From: JABDPF01 sp036351055
Lineage (GTDB): Bacteria; Pseudomonadota; Gammaproteobacteria; Xanthomonadales; SZUA-36
Length of the DNA: 11,338 nt
NCBI GenBank assembly: GCA_036351055.1
Contig: JAZBOH010000052.1
Coordinates: 1 to 11,338 of the forward strand
Direction of reading: 5' to 3'
The notes under the pieces: model-generated
What the model was told of the DNA's origin: nothing
Databases searched by the model: none
The model's input: the letters and a program-made list of their open reading frames with translations, nothing else
Shown here: piece by piece, positions 1-7,207 of the stretch
Numbering within the stretch: position 1 is the first letter of the stretch
Layout of the letters: each line of letters starts with the position of its first letter
Made by a program: the position numbers and the translations under genes

Positions 1-1217
1 GTGAGGGTGACGAAGACCTGGAAGACGTGGAACACCTGCGCGACCTGGCCTCCGAGGCGCCGGTTATCCGCCTGGTCAACCTCATCATGCAGCGGGCGGT
101 GGAAGGCCGGGCGTCGGATATTCACATCGAGCCGTTCGAGAACCGGCTCAAAGTCCGCTACCGCATCGACGGCGTACTGGCGGAAGTCGAAGCGCCGCCG
201 GCCAAGTCCACTGCGGCGGTGATCAGCCGAATCAAGATCATGGCCAAGCTCAATATCGCGGAGCGCCGCTTGCCGCAGGACGGCCGCATCATGCACCGCG
301 TTGGCGGCAAGGAACTGGATTTACGTGTGTCCACCGTGCCGACCTCGCACGGGGAGAGCGTGGTCATGCGTATCCTGGACCGCGAGAGCATTATCCTGGA
401 TTTTGACTCCCTCGGTTTCGACGAACAGATTCGCAGCGACTTCGTCCACCAGCTGGAGATGCCGCACGGCATCATCCTGGTAACGGGCCCGACCGGATCC
501 GGTAAAACCACCACGCTGTACACGGCGCTCAGCGCCCTGAACTCGCCCTCGCGCAAGATCATCACGGTTGAAGACCCGGTCGAGTACCAGCTCGAGGGCA
601 TCAACCAGATCCAGGCGAAATCCTCGATCGGGCTGGATTTCTCACACGCCCTGCGCGCCATCGTACGACAGGACCCGGACGTGATCATGATCGGCGAGAT
701 GCGCGACCTGGAGACGGCAAAAATCGCCATCCAGTCGGCGCTGACCGGCCACCTGGTCCTGTCCACCGTGCACACCAACGACGCGGCCACCGGTGTTACG
801 CGAATGCTTGACATGGGCGTGGAAGACTACCTGCTGACCTCCACCGTCAACGCCATTCTCGCCCAGAGGCTGGTGCGCACGCTGGACACGGAATTTCGTG
901 AACCCTACGAGTTATTGCCGGAAGTGGTGCAGGAGATCGGCCTGAAAGACCTGCTTGAGCAGGATTCCTACGTGTTTTACCGCCCGATGGCCACCGAGAC
1001 CAACCCCACCGGCTATCGCGGCCGTACCACCATCCTGGAACTGCTGCCGATGTCCGACCCGATCCGGCGCCTGGTCATGCAGCACGCGACTTCCGGTGAA
1101 ATCCAGGACCAGGCGGTCAAGGAAGGCATGCGCACCATGTACTACGATGGCCTGAACAAGTGCCTGGCCGGCCTGACCACGCTCGAGGAAGTCCTGCGTG
1201 TGACCCAGGAGGCCTGA
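1..1217 (+). CDS. gspE: Type II secretion ATPase GspE, 5' end missing
   Basis: This is the cytoplasmic hexameric ATPase that powers pseudopilus assembly. The reading frame is open from base 3 and ends with TGA at 1215-1217, giving 404 visible residues. Family members have roughly 500-570, so the N-terminal GspL-binding domain lies outside the window. Visible motifs are Walker A GPTGSGKT (486-509), the Asp box VEDPVEY (from 567), a Walker B-type DPDVIMIGE (672-698) and the His box with STVHTND (to 782). The visible part begins near the N2 domain (EAPVIRLVN). The C-terminal part lacks the two CxxC pairs usual in GspE: RTLDTEF and TETNPTGYRGR stand where they are expected, while the following GYRGR and ELLPMSD blocks are intact. 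The only cysteine in the fragment is near 1160. The stop codon overlaps the gspF start as TGATG. PilB or MshE would be the alternatives, but the gene context makes GspE secure. Confidence 0.97.
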   Translation, partial: EGDEDLEDVEHLRDLASEAPVIRLVNLIMQRAVEGRASDIHIEPFENRLKVRYRIDGVLAEVEAPPAKSTAAVISRIKIMAKLNIAERRLPQDGRIMHRVGGKELDLRVSTVPTSHGESVVMRILDRESIILDFDSLGFDEQIRSDFVHQLEMPHGIILVTGPTGSGKTTTLYTALSALNSPSRKIITVEDPVEYQLEGINQIQAKSSIGLDFSHALRAIVRQDPDVIMIGEMRDLETAKIAIQSALTGHLVLSTVHTNDAATGVTRMLDMGVEDYLLTSTVNAILAQRLVRTLDTEFREPYELLPEVVQEIGLKDLLEQDSYVFYRPMATETNPTGYRGRTTILELLPMSDPIRRLVMQHATSGEIQDQAVKEGMRTMYYDGLNKCLAGLTTLEEVLRVTQEA

Positions 1218-2431
1218 TGCCACTGTTCGAATACAAGGCGGTCGCGCCCTCGGGTGAAACCGTGCAGGGAACCATGGAGGCGGCCTCGCTGGAGCTGGTC
1301 ATCCTGAAACTCCAGGAAGCCGGGAACATCCCCCTGCAGGCCCAGGAATCCGGCGCTGGCGGGTTCAGCCTGGCGGGTTTCAGCCTGGGCCGGCGCGGCA
1401 TGAACAGCCGCGAAGTGGGCGAGTTCACCCAGCAGCTTTCGACCCTCCTGGTGGCGGGACTGCCGCTGGACCGCTCTTTGCAGGTCATGCTCGACCTGTC
1501 AGAGAACGACCGTGTAAAAAGGACCATTGCCGAAATCCGTGACCGGGTGCGCGAAGGCGGAAGCCTGTCGGACGCGCTTGATGAGCAGCACGGCGCTTTC
1601 AACCGCCTGTTCGTGAACATGGTGCGGGCCGGCGAGGTCGGCGGCACGCTGGACAGCACGCTGTCGCGCCTGACCGACTACCTGGAACGATCGCGGGACC
1701 TCAGGGACAGCGTTATTTCGGCGCTGATCTACCCGGTCATGTTGCTGGTGCTGGCTGCCGGTTCGCTGATCCTGCTGCTGGTTTACGTGATCCCGCAGTT
1801 CGCGCCCATTTTCGAGGAACTGGGCGGCGACCTGCCCCTCATCACCAAGATCGTGCTCGGCGTGGGGTCGGTGTTACAGAATTTCTGGTGGCTGATCGCG
1901 CTGCTGGTCGCGATAGCCGTGTGGCAGTTCCGGCGCATGCTGGCGGACTCGCAAAAACGCTTTGCCTGGGACAGCCGTGTCCTGTCCCTGAAGTGGGTGG
2001 GCGACCTGGTCGCCAAGATGGAAACGGCGCGCCTGACGCGCACCCTGGGCACCTTGCTGACCAACGGTGTGCCCTTGCTGTCGGCACTTTCCATCGCGCG
2101 CAATGTCATAAGCAACACGGTACTGCGAAGGGATGTGAACGGCGCCACGCATGAAGTCAAGACCGGTGGCAGCCTGGCCAGGGCCTTGGCCAAGGGTGAA
2201 CGTTTCCCCAGGCTGGCCCTGCAGATGATCAGCGTAGGTGAAGAGACCGGACGGCTGGACACCATGCTGATGAAAGTCGCGGATACCTACGACATGGAGG
2301 TCCGCAACACGATCGACCGCCTGCTGTCGATCTTCACGCCGGTCGTGACGTTGCTGCTGGCGGTCCTGATTGGAACGATCGTGTTGTCGATCCTGGTGGC
2401 CATATTGAGTGTAAACGACCTGGTGGGCTGA
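1217..2431 (+). CDS. gspF: Type II secretion inner-membrane platform protein GspF
   Basis: This polytopic inner-membrane protein forms the assembly platform for the pseudopilus and contacts GspE and GspL. It has 404 residues, the normal family length. Two repeats of the T2SSF domain are visible at about residues 69-191 and 272-394, each with the signature MVRAGEVGGTLD (135-146) or MISVGEETGRLD (337-348). Hydrophobic segments lie at about 168-192, 221-238 and 373-398. The N-terminus PLFEYKAVAPSGE is typical of GspF. The ATG at 1217 is chosen because it overlaps the gspE stop and has an AGGAGG at 1207-1212. An in-frame start at 1160 would add 19 residues that do not look like GspF. The spacing suggests translational coupling to gspE. 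Confidence 0.97.
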   Translation: MPLFEYKAVAPSGETVQGTMEAASLELVILKLQEAGNIPLQAQESGAGGFSLAGFSLGRRGMNSREVGEFTQQLSTLLVAGLPLDRSLQVMLDLSENDRVKRTIAEIRDRVREGGSLSDALDEQHGAFNRLFVNMVRAGEVGGTLDSTLSRLTDYLERSRDLRDSVISALIYPVMLLVLAAGSLILLLVYVIPQFAPIFEELGGDLPLITKIVLGVGSVLQNFWWLIALLVAIAVWQFRRMLADSQKRFAWDSRVLSLKWVGDLVAKMETARLTRTLGTLLTNGVPLLSALSIARNVISNTVLRRDVNGATHEVKTGGSLARALAKGERFPRLALQMISVGEETGRLDTMLMKVADTYDMEVRNTIDRLLSIFTPVVTLLLAVLIGTIVLSILVAILSVNDLVG

Positions 2432-2454
2432 TACCGCCCGGGTTACCGTTTTAC

Positions 2455-2459
2455 AGGAG
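2455..2459 (+). promoter_or_regulatory. Ribosome binding site of gspG
   Basis: AGGAG lies 9 bases before the gspG ATG, inside a 37-base gap after gspF. Unlike most genes here, gspG does not overlap its upstream neighbour, so this site probably lets ribosomes load independently for the most abundant pseudopilin. The function is inferred from sequence and spacing. Confidence 0.7.
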
Positions 2460-2468
2460 TTATAAGAA

Positions 2469-2921
2469 ATGTCTTTGAAGGTTCTGAACACTAAAGCACG
2501 GCGTCGCGCGGGCCTGGCCCGGCAGACTGCCCGCGGATTCACCCTGGTCGAGTTGTTGCTGGTGCTGATTATCCTGGCCCTGATCGGCGGCCTGGTGCTG
2601 CCCAATATCATCGGCCGGGCGGAGGGCGCCAAGGTCAAGGCGGCTTCGTCACAAATCGACCGCCTGGCGATGGCGGTGGAGACCTATTACATGGATACCA
2701 ACAGTTTCCCGGATTCGCTGGACGACCTGGTCAATGAAGGCGGCGGTGTCGCCGGCTGGAACGGGCCCTACGTCAAGAAACAGATCCTCAAGGACCCCTG
2801 GGGAAGGGAGTACGTTTACCAGTATCCCGGTGAGCAGGGCGAGTTCGACATCACTTCACTCGGGGCTGATGGCCAGCCTGGTGGCGAGGATACCAAGGCG
2901 GACATCAGCAACTGGGATTAG
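2469..2921 (+). CDS. gspG: Major pseudopilin GspG
   Basis: GspG is the main subunit of the periplasmic pseudopilus. The 150-residue protein has a basic leader of 23 residues, cut by prepilin peptidase between G23 and F24 (GFTLVELLLVLIILALIG), with the conserved Glu5 of the mature protein and a hydrophobic helix to about residue 47. Downstream are the GspG hallmarks DPWGREYVY (109-117) and the C-terminal block with FDITSLGADGQPGGE and ADISNW (126-149). In known GspG proteins that loop binds calcium. The leader is longer than the 6-12 residues common in the family, but no other in-frame start exists before the cleavage site. Free-standing gaps on both sides fit its need for higher expression than its neighbours. 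Confidence 0.97.
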   Translation: MSLKVLNTKARRRAGLARQTARGFTLVELLLVLIILALIGGLVLPNIIGRAEGAKVKAASSQIDRLAMAVETYYMDTNSFPDSLDDLVNEGGGVAGWNGPYVKKQILKDPWGREYVYQYPGEQGEFDITSLGADGQPGGEDTKADISNWD

Positions 2922-2925
2922 CACA

Positions 2926-2944
2926 GGTCCCAGGCCGGCTGGAC
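2926..2944 (+). other. Possible hairpin between gspG and gspH
   Basis: GTCC (2927-2930) can pair with GGAC (2941-2944), and AG (2932-2933) with CT (2939-2940). C2931 is bulged and the loop is GCCGG. It begins 5 bases after the gspG stop and sits before a gspH start with no good ribosome binding site. It could protect the gspG message or limit gspH translation. The stem is short, so this may be chance in GC-rich DNA. Confidence 0.3.
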
Positions 2945-2953
2945 TCCAGTATC

Positions 2954-3415
2954 ATGCGTCACGGTAAAAATCAGCGCCAGGCCGGCTTTACGCTGGTTGA
3001 GCTGATGGTCGTCATGATGATCGCCGCGTTGATCCTGGCGCTGGTGGGCACCTCGCTATCCAGGAGCATCAGCGGCGCCGAGATGCGCACGGCGGCCAGG
3101 AAGGTGACCGCATCCCTGCGCTATACCCGCACCAAGGCCATCCTGTCCAAGTCGGAACAGGTCTTTTCCCTTGACACGGAAAGCGGGCAGTACCAGGCCG
3201 CGGACCGCGAACCCGTAACCCTGCCGGAGGGCATGAACGTCGAGCTGAACACCGCACGCTCTGAACTGACGTCGGAAACCGCCGGTGGAATCCGATTTTT
3301 CCCGGACGGCGGATCAACCGGCGGCAACGTGCGCCTGGAGGCGAACGGGCGAATTTACCGGGTCAATGTCACCTGGCTGACCGGCGAGGCTTCGCTCGCC
3401 CAGGCGGAGGAGTAG
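2954..3415 (+). CDS. gspH: Minor pseudopilin GspH
   Basis: GspH is a minor pseudopilin found at or near the tip of the pseudopilus. The 153-residue protein has a short leader MRHGKNQRQAG, cut before F12, then FTLVELMVVMMIAALILALV with Glu5 of the mature form. The C-terminal domain carries the GspH/FimT motif IRFFPDGGSTGG (113-124), which is the main reason for calling GspH and not GspG or GspI. No convincing Shine-Dalgarno precedes the ATG and no earlier in-frame start exists after the gspG stop. Translation is therefore probably weaker than that of gspG, which fits a low-copy tip subunit. The gap to gspG is 32 bases; gspI follows after 3 bases. Confidence 0.95.
   Translation: MRHGKNQRQAGFTLVELMVVMMIAALILALVGTSLSRSISGAEMRTAARKVTASLRYTRTKAILSKSEQVFSLDTESGQYQAADREPVTLPEGMNVELNTARSELTSETAGGIRFFPDGGSTGGNVRLEANGRIYRVNVTWLTGEASLAQAEE
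3406..3412 (+). promoter_or_regulatory. Ribosome binding site supporting the gspI GTG start
   Basis: GGAGGAG overlaps the last codons of gspH and lies 6 bases before GTG 3419. The later in-frame ATG at 3440 has no comparable site, so this decides the start of gspI. Confidence 0.7.
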
Positions 3416-3418
3416 GCC

Positions 3419-3874
3419 GTGCGCAGGCACACAGGCAGCATGCATCCGGGTCGTCACAGCGGGGGCTTTACGCTGCTCGAACTGCTGCTCGCTTTCATGG
3501 TTTTCGCCCTGAGTTTCGCCACCGTGCTGGAAATTCTATCCGGTTCGATGCGCAATACCGTGCGCGCCCGTCATTTTACCGAGGCCGCCCTGACCGCCCA
3601 GTCGATCATGGACCAGGTGGGCGTCACGATCCCGCTGGAAGCCGGAAACCAGCTCAATGGCGATTCCGGAGGCTACCGCTGGGAACTGGAGGTTTACGAG
3701 TATGGAGGCGGGGGGAATGAATCCAATACGGTTGAGCTCGCGGAGCTGACCGGAATTGTCCTGCTGCAGGTCGACCTGTATGTCAGCTGGGGTGAAACCT
3801 CGCGCCAGCAGACCCGCCGTTTCAGCACCATCAAGGCGCTGCTGGCCAATCAATCCGGGCAGGGAGAGCCGTGA
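3419..3874 (+). CDS. gspI: Minor pseudopilin GspI
   Basis: GspI is the core minor pseudopilin that joins GspJ and GspK in the tip complex that starts pseudopilus assembly. The protein has 151 residues from a GTG start. Its leader ends at G16, followed by FTLLELLLAFMVFALSFATV with Glu5 of the mature form. The segment AALTAQSIMDQVGV (56-69) and the later RWELEVYEY fit the GspI fold. The length is a little above the usual 120-130, partly from the longer leader. Initiation at ATG 3440 would give a more typical 9-residue leader but lacks a ribosome binding site. The stop TGA overlaps the gspJ ATG by one base. Confidence 0.93.
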   Translation: MRRHTGSMHPGRHSGGFTLLELLLAFMVFALSFATVLEILSGSMRNTVRARHFTEAALTAQSIMDQVGVTIPLEAGNQLNGDSGGYRWELEVYEYGGGGNESNTVELAELTGIVLLQVDLYVSWGETSRQQTRRFSTIKALLANQSGQGEP

Positions 3875-4593
3875 TGCGCAACGGGCGGCGGGCGGCCGGT
3901 TTCTCATTGGTGGAGTTGCTGCTCGCCATGACCCTGATGAGCATGTTGCTGGCCCTGGCTTACGGTGGTCTGCGTGCTTCATCGCGCGCCACCGAAAAAG
4001 GCCAGGCCATCCTGGACGACAGTAACCGGATCCGCATGGCGCACCAGTTTGTGCGGAAACAGCTGACCCAGTTATTGCCGCTGGCTTTCGAAGCGGACCA
4101 GGCCCAGCAAACGCGCAGTGTATTCCGCGGTGACAGCAATCGCATCCGCTATGTCGCCCAGATGCCGGGATACCTGGGCTTTGGCGGCCCGCAGGTCCAG
4201 GAACTGGAGTTCGTGCGGGGTGAGGATGGCCTGGAGCTGGTGCTGTCACACACCCTGTTGCAGGGTTTTGACGAGGAATTCCTGTACCAGCGTGAACCCA
4301 TCCTGTTGCTGGACAAGGTTCAATCCGCCTCGTTCAGTTTTCTCGGCCGTGACGAGGGCGGGGAAACCCTGTCGTGGTCCCCGAGCTGGCAGGACGAGAA
4401 CATGCTGCCGGCCGCCGTGGGTCTCGAAATTGAATTCGCCGAGGAGGTCTATATCGAGTGGCCGATGCTGGTCACTTCCGTGCGCATCGACCAGGGCGCA
4501 ATCAGCAGTTCCGCCGGCACGGCCAACGACCCCACCAAGTCATACAGCGCAAAAATTCGTGAAATGATGAGCAAGGGAAAAACCACGCAATGA
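3874..4593 (+). CDS. gspJ: Minor pseudopilin GspJ
   Basis: GspJ is the larger minor pseudopilin of the tip complex. It has 239 residues from ATG 3874; GTG 3871, one codon earlier, is an equally placed alternative, and GGGAG at 3862-3866 could serve either. The leader MRNGRRAAG is cut before F10 (FSLVELLLAMTLMSMLLALAYGG), with Glu5 present. RKQLTQLLPL (61-70) matches the conserved helix of GspJ, and the rest is a beta-rich globular domain. The C-terminal tail after about residue 208 is Ser/Thr/Lys-rich and looks disordered. The start overlaps the gspI stop (TGATG) and the end overlaps the gspK start (ATGA), so coupling to both is likely. Confidence 0.94.
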   Translation: MRNGRRAAGFSLVELLLAMTLMSMLLALAYGGLRASSRATEKGQAILDDSNRIRMAHQFVRKQLTQLLPLAFEADQAQQTRSVFRGDSNRIRYVAQMPGYLGFGGPQVQELEFVRGEDGLELVLSHTLLQGFDEEFLYQREPILLLDKVQSASFSFLGRDEGGETLSWSPSWQDENMLPAAVGLEIEFAEEVYIEWPMLVTSVRIDQGAISSSAGTANDPTKSYSAKIREMMSKGKTTQ

Positions 4594-5486
4594 GCCCGGT
4601 GGGTGCAAAAAGGCAAAAAGGCGTTGCCCTGGTGCTGGTGCTCTGGGTGCTGGTGCTGGTCACGGTCTCCACCGGCGCGTATACGCTGACGGCCCGCATG
4701 GATCAGCTGGAAGCGCACACGGTTCTGTCCGGAACGCAGGCGCGGCTGGCGGCGGAAGCCGGTTTGAACCTGGCCGTCTTGTCGCTGCGCGACCCGGACG
4801 AACTGAACCGCATGGTTCCGGATGGGCGCAGTTATTTTGCGACGTTCGAAGGTATCGAGGTCGAGGTGCAGGTGACCGACGAGCGCGGCAAGCTCAACAT
4901 CAATGCGGCCGATGAAGAAATTTACATCAACGTGCTGACGGCCAACGGCGTTGACCCCCTGGACGCGGGGCTGCTGGCTGCAGCGATAGCCGATTGGAAG
5001 GACCAGGACGACATCGAACGGGCCGATGGCGCCGAACTGCCCGCTTACGAAAGCGCCGGGTTGACGGTAGGCCCTGCCAACCGTTCTTTTGTCATGGTCG
5101 AGGAGTTGCTGCAGGTGCTCGGCATGAGCTGGGAACTGTACAACCGCATGGCGCCGGGGCTGACGGTGTACTCGGACTCCGGCGAGCCGGATCCCGCTTA
5201 CGCCCCGGTGGAAGCCCTGATGGCATTGCCCGGCATGAGCGAGGAAGACGCACGGAACTTCGTGCAGGAAAGGCACTCTCAGGAATCATTGACCGGTATG
5301 GAAATGGCGCTGCCCAATGGCGAGGTCGCCATGGCGCGGGGCCGGGGGCTCACGTATAGTATCCTCGCCAAAGCAACCATGCCAAACGGCATCTGGGACC
5401 AGATTGATGCAACGATTCGCCTGGGCGGGAGTTCCGATGGGAAGCCCTACCGGGTGTTGCGCTGGCGTGAAGGTTTTCATCACTGA
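4590..5486 (+). CDS. gspK: Minor pseudopilin GspK
   Basis: GspK is the large pseudopilin at the very tip. The 298-residue protein has the leader MSPVGAKRQKG and a hydrophobic helix from V12. As is typical of GspK, the mature protein has no Glu at position 5 (VALVL). The conserved block DERGKLNINAADE (97-109), IADWKDQDD (133-141), GAELPAYESAG and FVMVEELLQVLGM (167-179) are all GspK signatures. A second helical motif, PVEALMALPGMSEEDARN (206-223), resembles a helix-hairpin-helix. The ATG overlaps the gspJ stop by four bases, and the only ribosome site is a distant AAGGGA at 4573-4578, so translation probably depends on gspJ. Length is slightly below the usual 310-330. Confidence 0.95.
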   Translation: MSPVGAKRQKGVALVLVLWVLVLVTVSTGAYTLTARMDQLEAHTVLSGTQARLAAEAGLNLAVLSLRDPDELNRMVPDGRSYFATFEGIEVEVQVTDERGKLNINAADEEIYINVLTANGVDPLDAGLLAAAIADWKDQDDIERADGAELPAYESAGLTVGPANRSFVMVEELLQVLGMSWELYNRMAPGLTVYSDSGEPDPAYAPVEALMALPGMSEEDARNFVQERHSQESLTGMEMALPNGEVAMARGRGLTYSILAKATMPNGIWDQIDATIRLGGSSDGKPYRVLRWREGFHH

Positions 5487-5493
5487 GTAATAC

Positions 5494-6627
5494 ATGGCGA
5501 ACGCATTAGAACAAAAACTCAAGCAACTGTGGAGCCGTGTCCGTACCGGGCCTGTCGGGAATTTTTTCTCGTGGTGGCTCGAAGAGCTCAGGCTTGCCTT
5601 GCCGGAGCCCTGGCAGGAAAAATTTCAGCATGCGACACGGCGCCTGGTGGTTGCCATTGACGGTGAATCACTGGTGCTGGCCGTCGACGAAAATCAGCGC
5701 AGCGAAAACATCGTGACCCTGCCGTTGTCCCAGGATGTCTCCGTACAGCAACAGCAGGTGGATGACCTGCGCGTGGAAAACGACCTGGTCGAGGCGCCCA
5801 CCTACCTGGTGCTGGATGTTTCCTCCGTACTGGCCCGCGAGGTCACCTTGCCTTTGGCGGCCGAAGCCAACCTGCGACAGGTGCTGACTTTCGAGATGGA
5901 CCGGCAGACGCCGTTCAAGGCCTCCGCCGTCTATTTCGACTGGAAAATCCTGCACCGGGATAGCGCGGGAGGGCAGCTTCGCCTGGTGTTGTACGTCGTG
6001 CCAAGGGCGGAAGTGGACGACGCGGCGGAACGCCTTTCCCGTCGCGGATTTGAACTGACGGGCGCCGACGTGAATCAGAACGGCCGCACCCTGGGGGTAA
6101 ACCTGCTGCCCGAAGAGAAACGGCATACGCAGGTCAACAGCAAGGCAAGGCTTAATTACGCACTGGGCGCCGCCTCACTGGTCCTGTTGGTCATGGTGAT
6201 GACTTTTTCACTGTACCTGCGGGGCCACCAGGTACACGAACTCGAAGAGGCCATCGCCGAGGTGCGCGGTGAAGCCATGCAGGTAGACCGGATCAGGAAG
6301 CAGATCGAGGGCGCCAGCGAGGCGGCAGGCTTTCTCGCCACGCGGCGTGCCAGTTCGCCCCTGGCGGTGGAACTGCTTGCAGACATCACCCGGATCCTGC
6401 CCGACGACACCTTCCTCGAACGCCTGGTCATCGGTCGTACCAGCGTCCAGATGCAGGGCAAGTCACGTAATGCACAGCAACTGATTGAAAAGGTCAACGA
6501 GTCGGCGTACCTGGACGCGGCCGCGTTTCGCGGTTCGACCCGGCTCGATGCCAGGACGGGGCTGGAAATTTTCGAGATCAATGCGCAGGTAACAGGCGCG
6601 GGAGGCGAAGATGACCCTGGTTCCTGA
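5494..6627 (+). CDS. gspL: T2SS assembly protein GspL, PilM/PilN-like
   Basis: GspL ties the cytoplasmic ATPase GspE to the inner-membrane platform. The 377-residue protein has a cytoplasmic actin-like (PilM-type) region from about residue 51 (LVVAIDGESLVLAVDE) to 205. One transmembrane helix follows at about 221-243, then a periplasmic PilN-like ferredoxin-fold domain at about 245-365, which includes AVELLADITRILPDDTFLERL (split around 291-311). Before the actin-like part is a tryptophan-rich amphipathic stretch, VGNFFSWWLEELRLALPEPW (21-40), not present in classic GspL such as PulL. No strong ribosome binding site is visible 7 bases after gspK. Some annotation pipelines would call this simply a PilN-domain protein; its position between gspK and gspM supports GspL. 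Confidence 0.87.
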   Translation: MANALEQKLKQLWSRVRTGPVGNFFSWWLEELRLALPEPWQEKFQHATRRLVVAIDGESLVLAVDENQRSENIVTLPLSQDVSVQQQQVDDLRVENDLVEAPTYLVLDVSSVLAREVTLPLAAEANLRQVLTFEMDRQTPFKASAVYFDWKILHRDSAGGQLRLVLYVVPRAEVDDAAERLSRRGFELTGADVNQNGRTLGVNLLPEEKRHTQVNSKARLNYALGAASLVLLVMVMTFSLYLRGHQVHELEEAIAEVRGEAMQVDRIRKQIEGASEAAGFLATRRASSPLAVELLADITRILPDDTFLERLVIGRTSVQMQGKSRNAQQLIEKVNESAYLDAAAFRGSTRLDARTGLEIFEINAQVTGAGGEDDPGS

Positions 6628-7207
6628 ACAGGGCAGCGGCCGCCTCACCGCGGTATTGCTGTTCGTCATTGCAATCATCCTGGTGTATTTTCTGTGCTTT
6701 CACTGGTTTATCATGCGCCACCTGGAATACAGCGAGGAAATATCGGGTCTTTCCGAACAACTGGGGCGTTTCGAACGCATCGCGGCGCAACGCGGTGAGT
6801 ACGAGACGCTGCTGGCGGATATACAAAGCCGCAAGGCCGATGAGTCCCTGTTCCTCAATGGGGATGATTTCAATGAGGCCGCCGCCGTCATGTCGGAGCA
6901 GCTCAACCAGATGATCCGCACGCAGACCGAGGACACCTGCCAGATCGTCAGCCGCCAACCGGTCAGGCCGCGCGTTGAAGAACGCTTCCAGCGGGTCACG
7001 GTGAATGCCCGCATGCGCTGTGGGATCGAGGATCTTACCAAGATCATCTACTCCCTGGAGACCGGTGCGCCGATGATCCTGGCTGAAGAATTGACCGTGA
7101 TCAAGCCGCGCGTGCGCAGGCGCACCAGCGGCGGGCAGGTGATTGAGGAAGTGGCGCTGCTCGATATCCGCTTCAACATGTCCGGCTACCTGCGAGAGGC
7201 GCCATGA
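6611..7207 (+). CDS. gspM: T2SS assembly protein GspM
   Basis: GspM is the bitopic inner-membrane partner of GspL. The 198-residue protein has a short cytoplasmic N-terminus, one transmembrane helix at about 12-34, a coiled-coil-like stretch near 38-72 and a periplasmic ferredoxin-like domain (EERFQRVTVNARMRCGIEDL, 123-142, and LEELTVIKP-like strand near 158-166). The pattern fits the GspM family found in Xanthomonas-type systems better than the PulM type. Two periplasmic cysteines, C110 and C137, could form a disulfide. The gene overlaps gspL by 17 bases and has its own GGAGG at 6601-6605, five bases before the ATG. Its stop overlaps the gspN start. Family assignment rests on position and topology more than on strong motifs. 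Confidence 0.85.
   Translation: MTLVPEQGSGRLTAVLLFVIAIILVYFLCFHWFIMRHLEYSEEISGLSEQLGRFERIAAQRGEYETLLADIQSRKADESLFLNGDDFNEAAAVMSEQLNQMIRTQTEDTCQIVSRQPVRPRVEERFQRVTVNARMRCGIEDLTKIIYSLETGAPMILAEELTVIKPRVRRRTSGGQVIEEVALLDIRFNMSGYLREAP

Noticed and set aside
158..814. Minus-strand open frame (218 codons) opposite gspE
   Set aside because: It is antisense to the Walker A to His-box region of gspE, and its Ser/Arg-rich translation looks like a codon shadow.
2930..2987. Direct repeat CCAGGCCGGCT at 2930-2940 and 2977-2987
   Set aside because: Only 11 bases, GC-rich, with the second copy explained by the coding sequence of the GspH cleavage site; no sign of insertion or duplication.
4449..5276. Long minus-strand open frame (275 codons) opposite gspJ/gspK
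   Set aside because: It lies antisense to two clearly recognised genes, its translation shows no family motif and is His/Gln/Arg-rich, as expected from the complement of GC-rich coding DNA.
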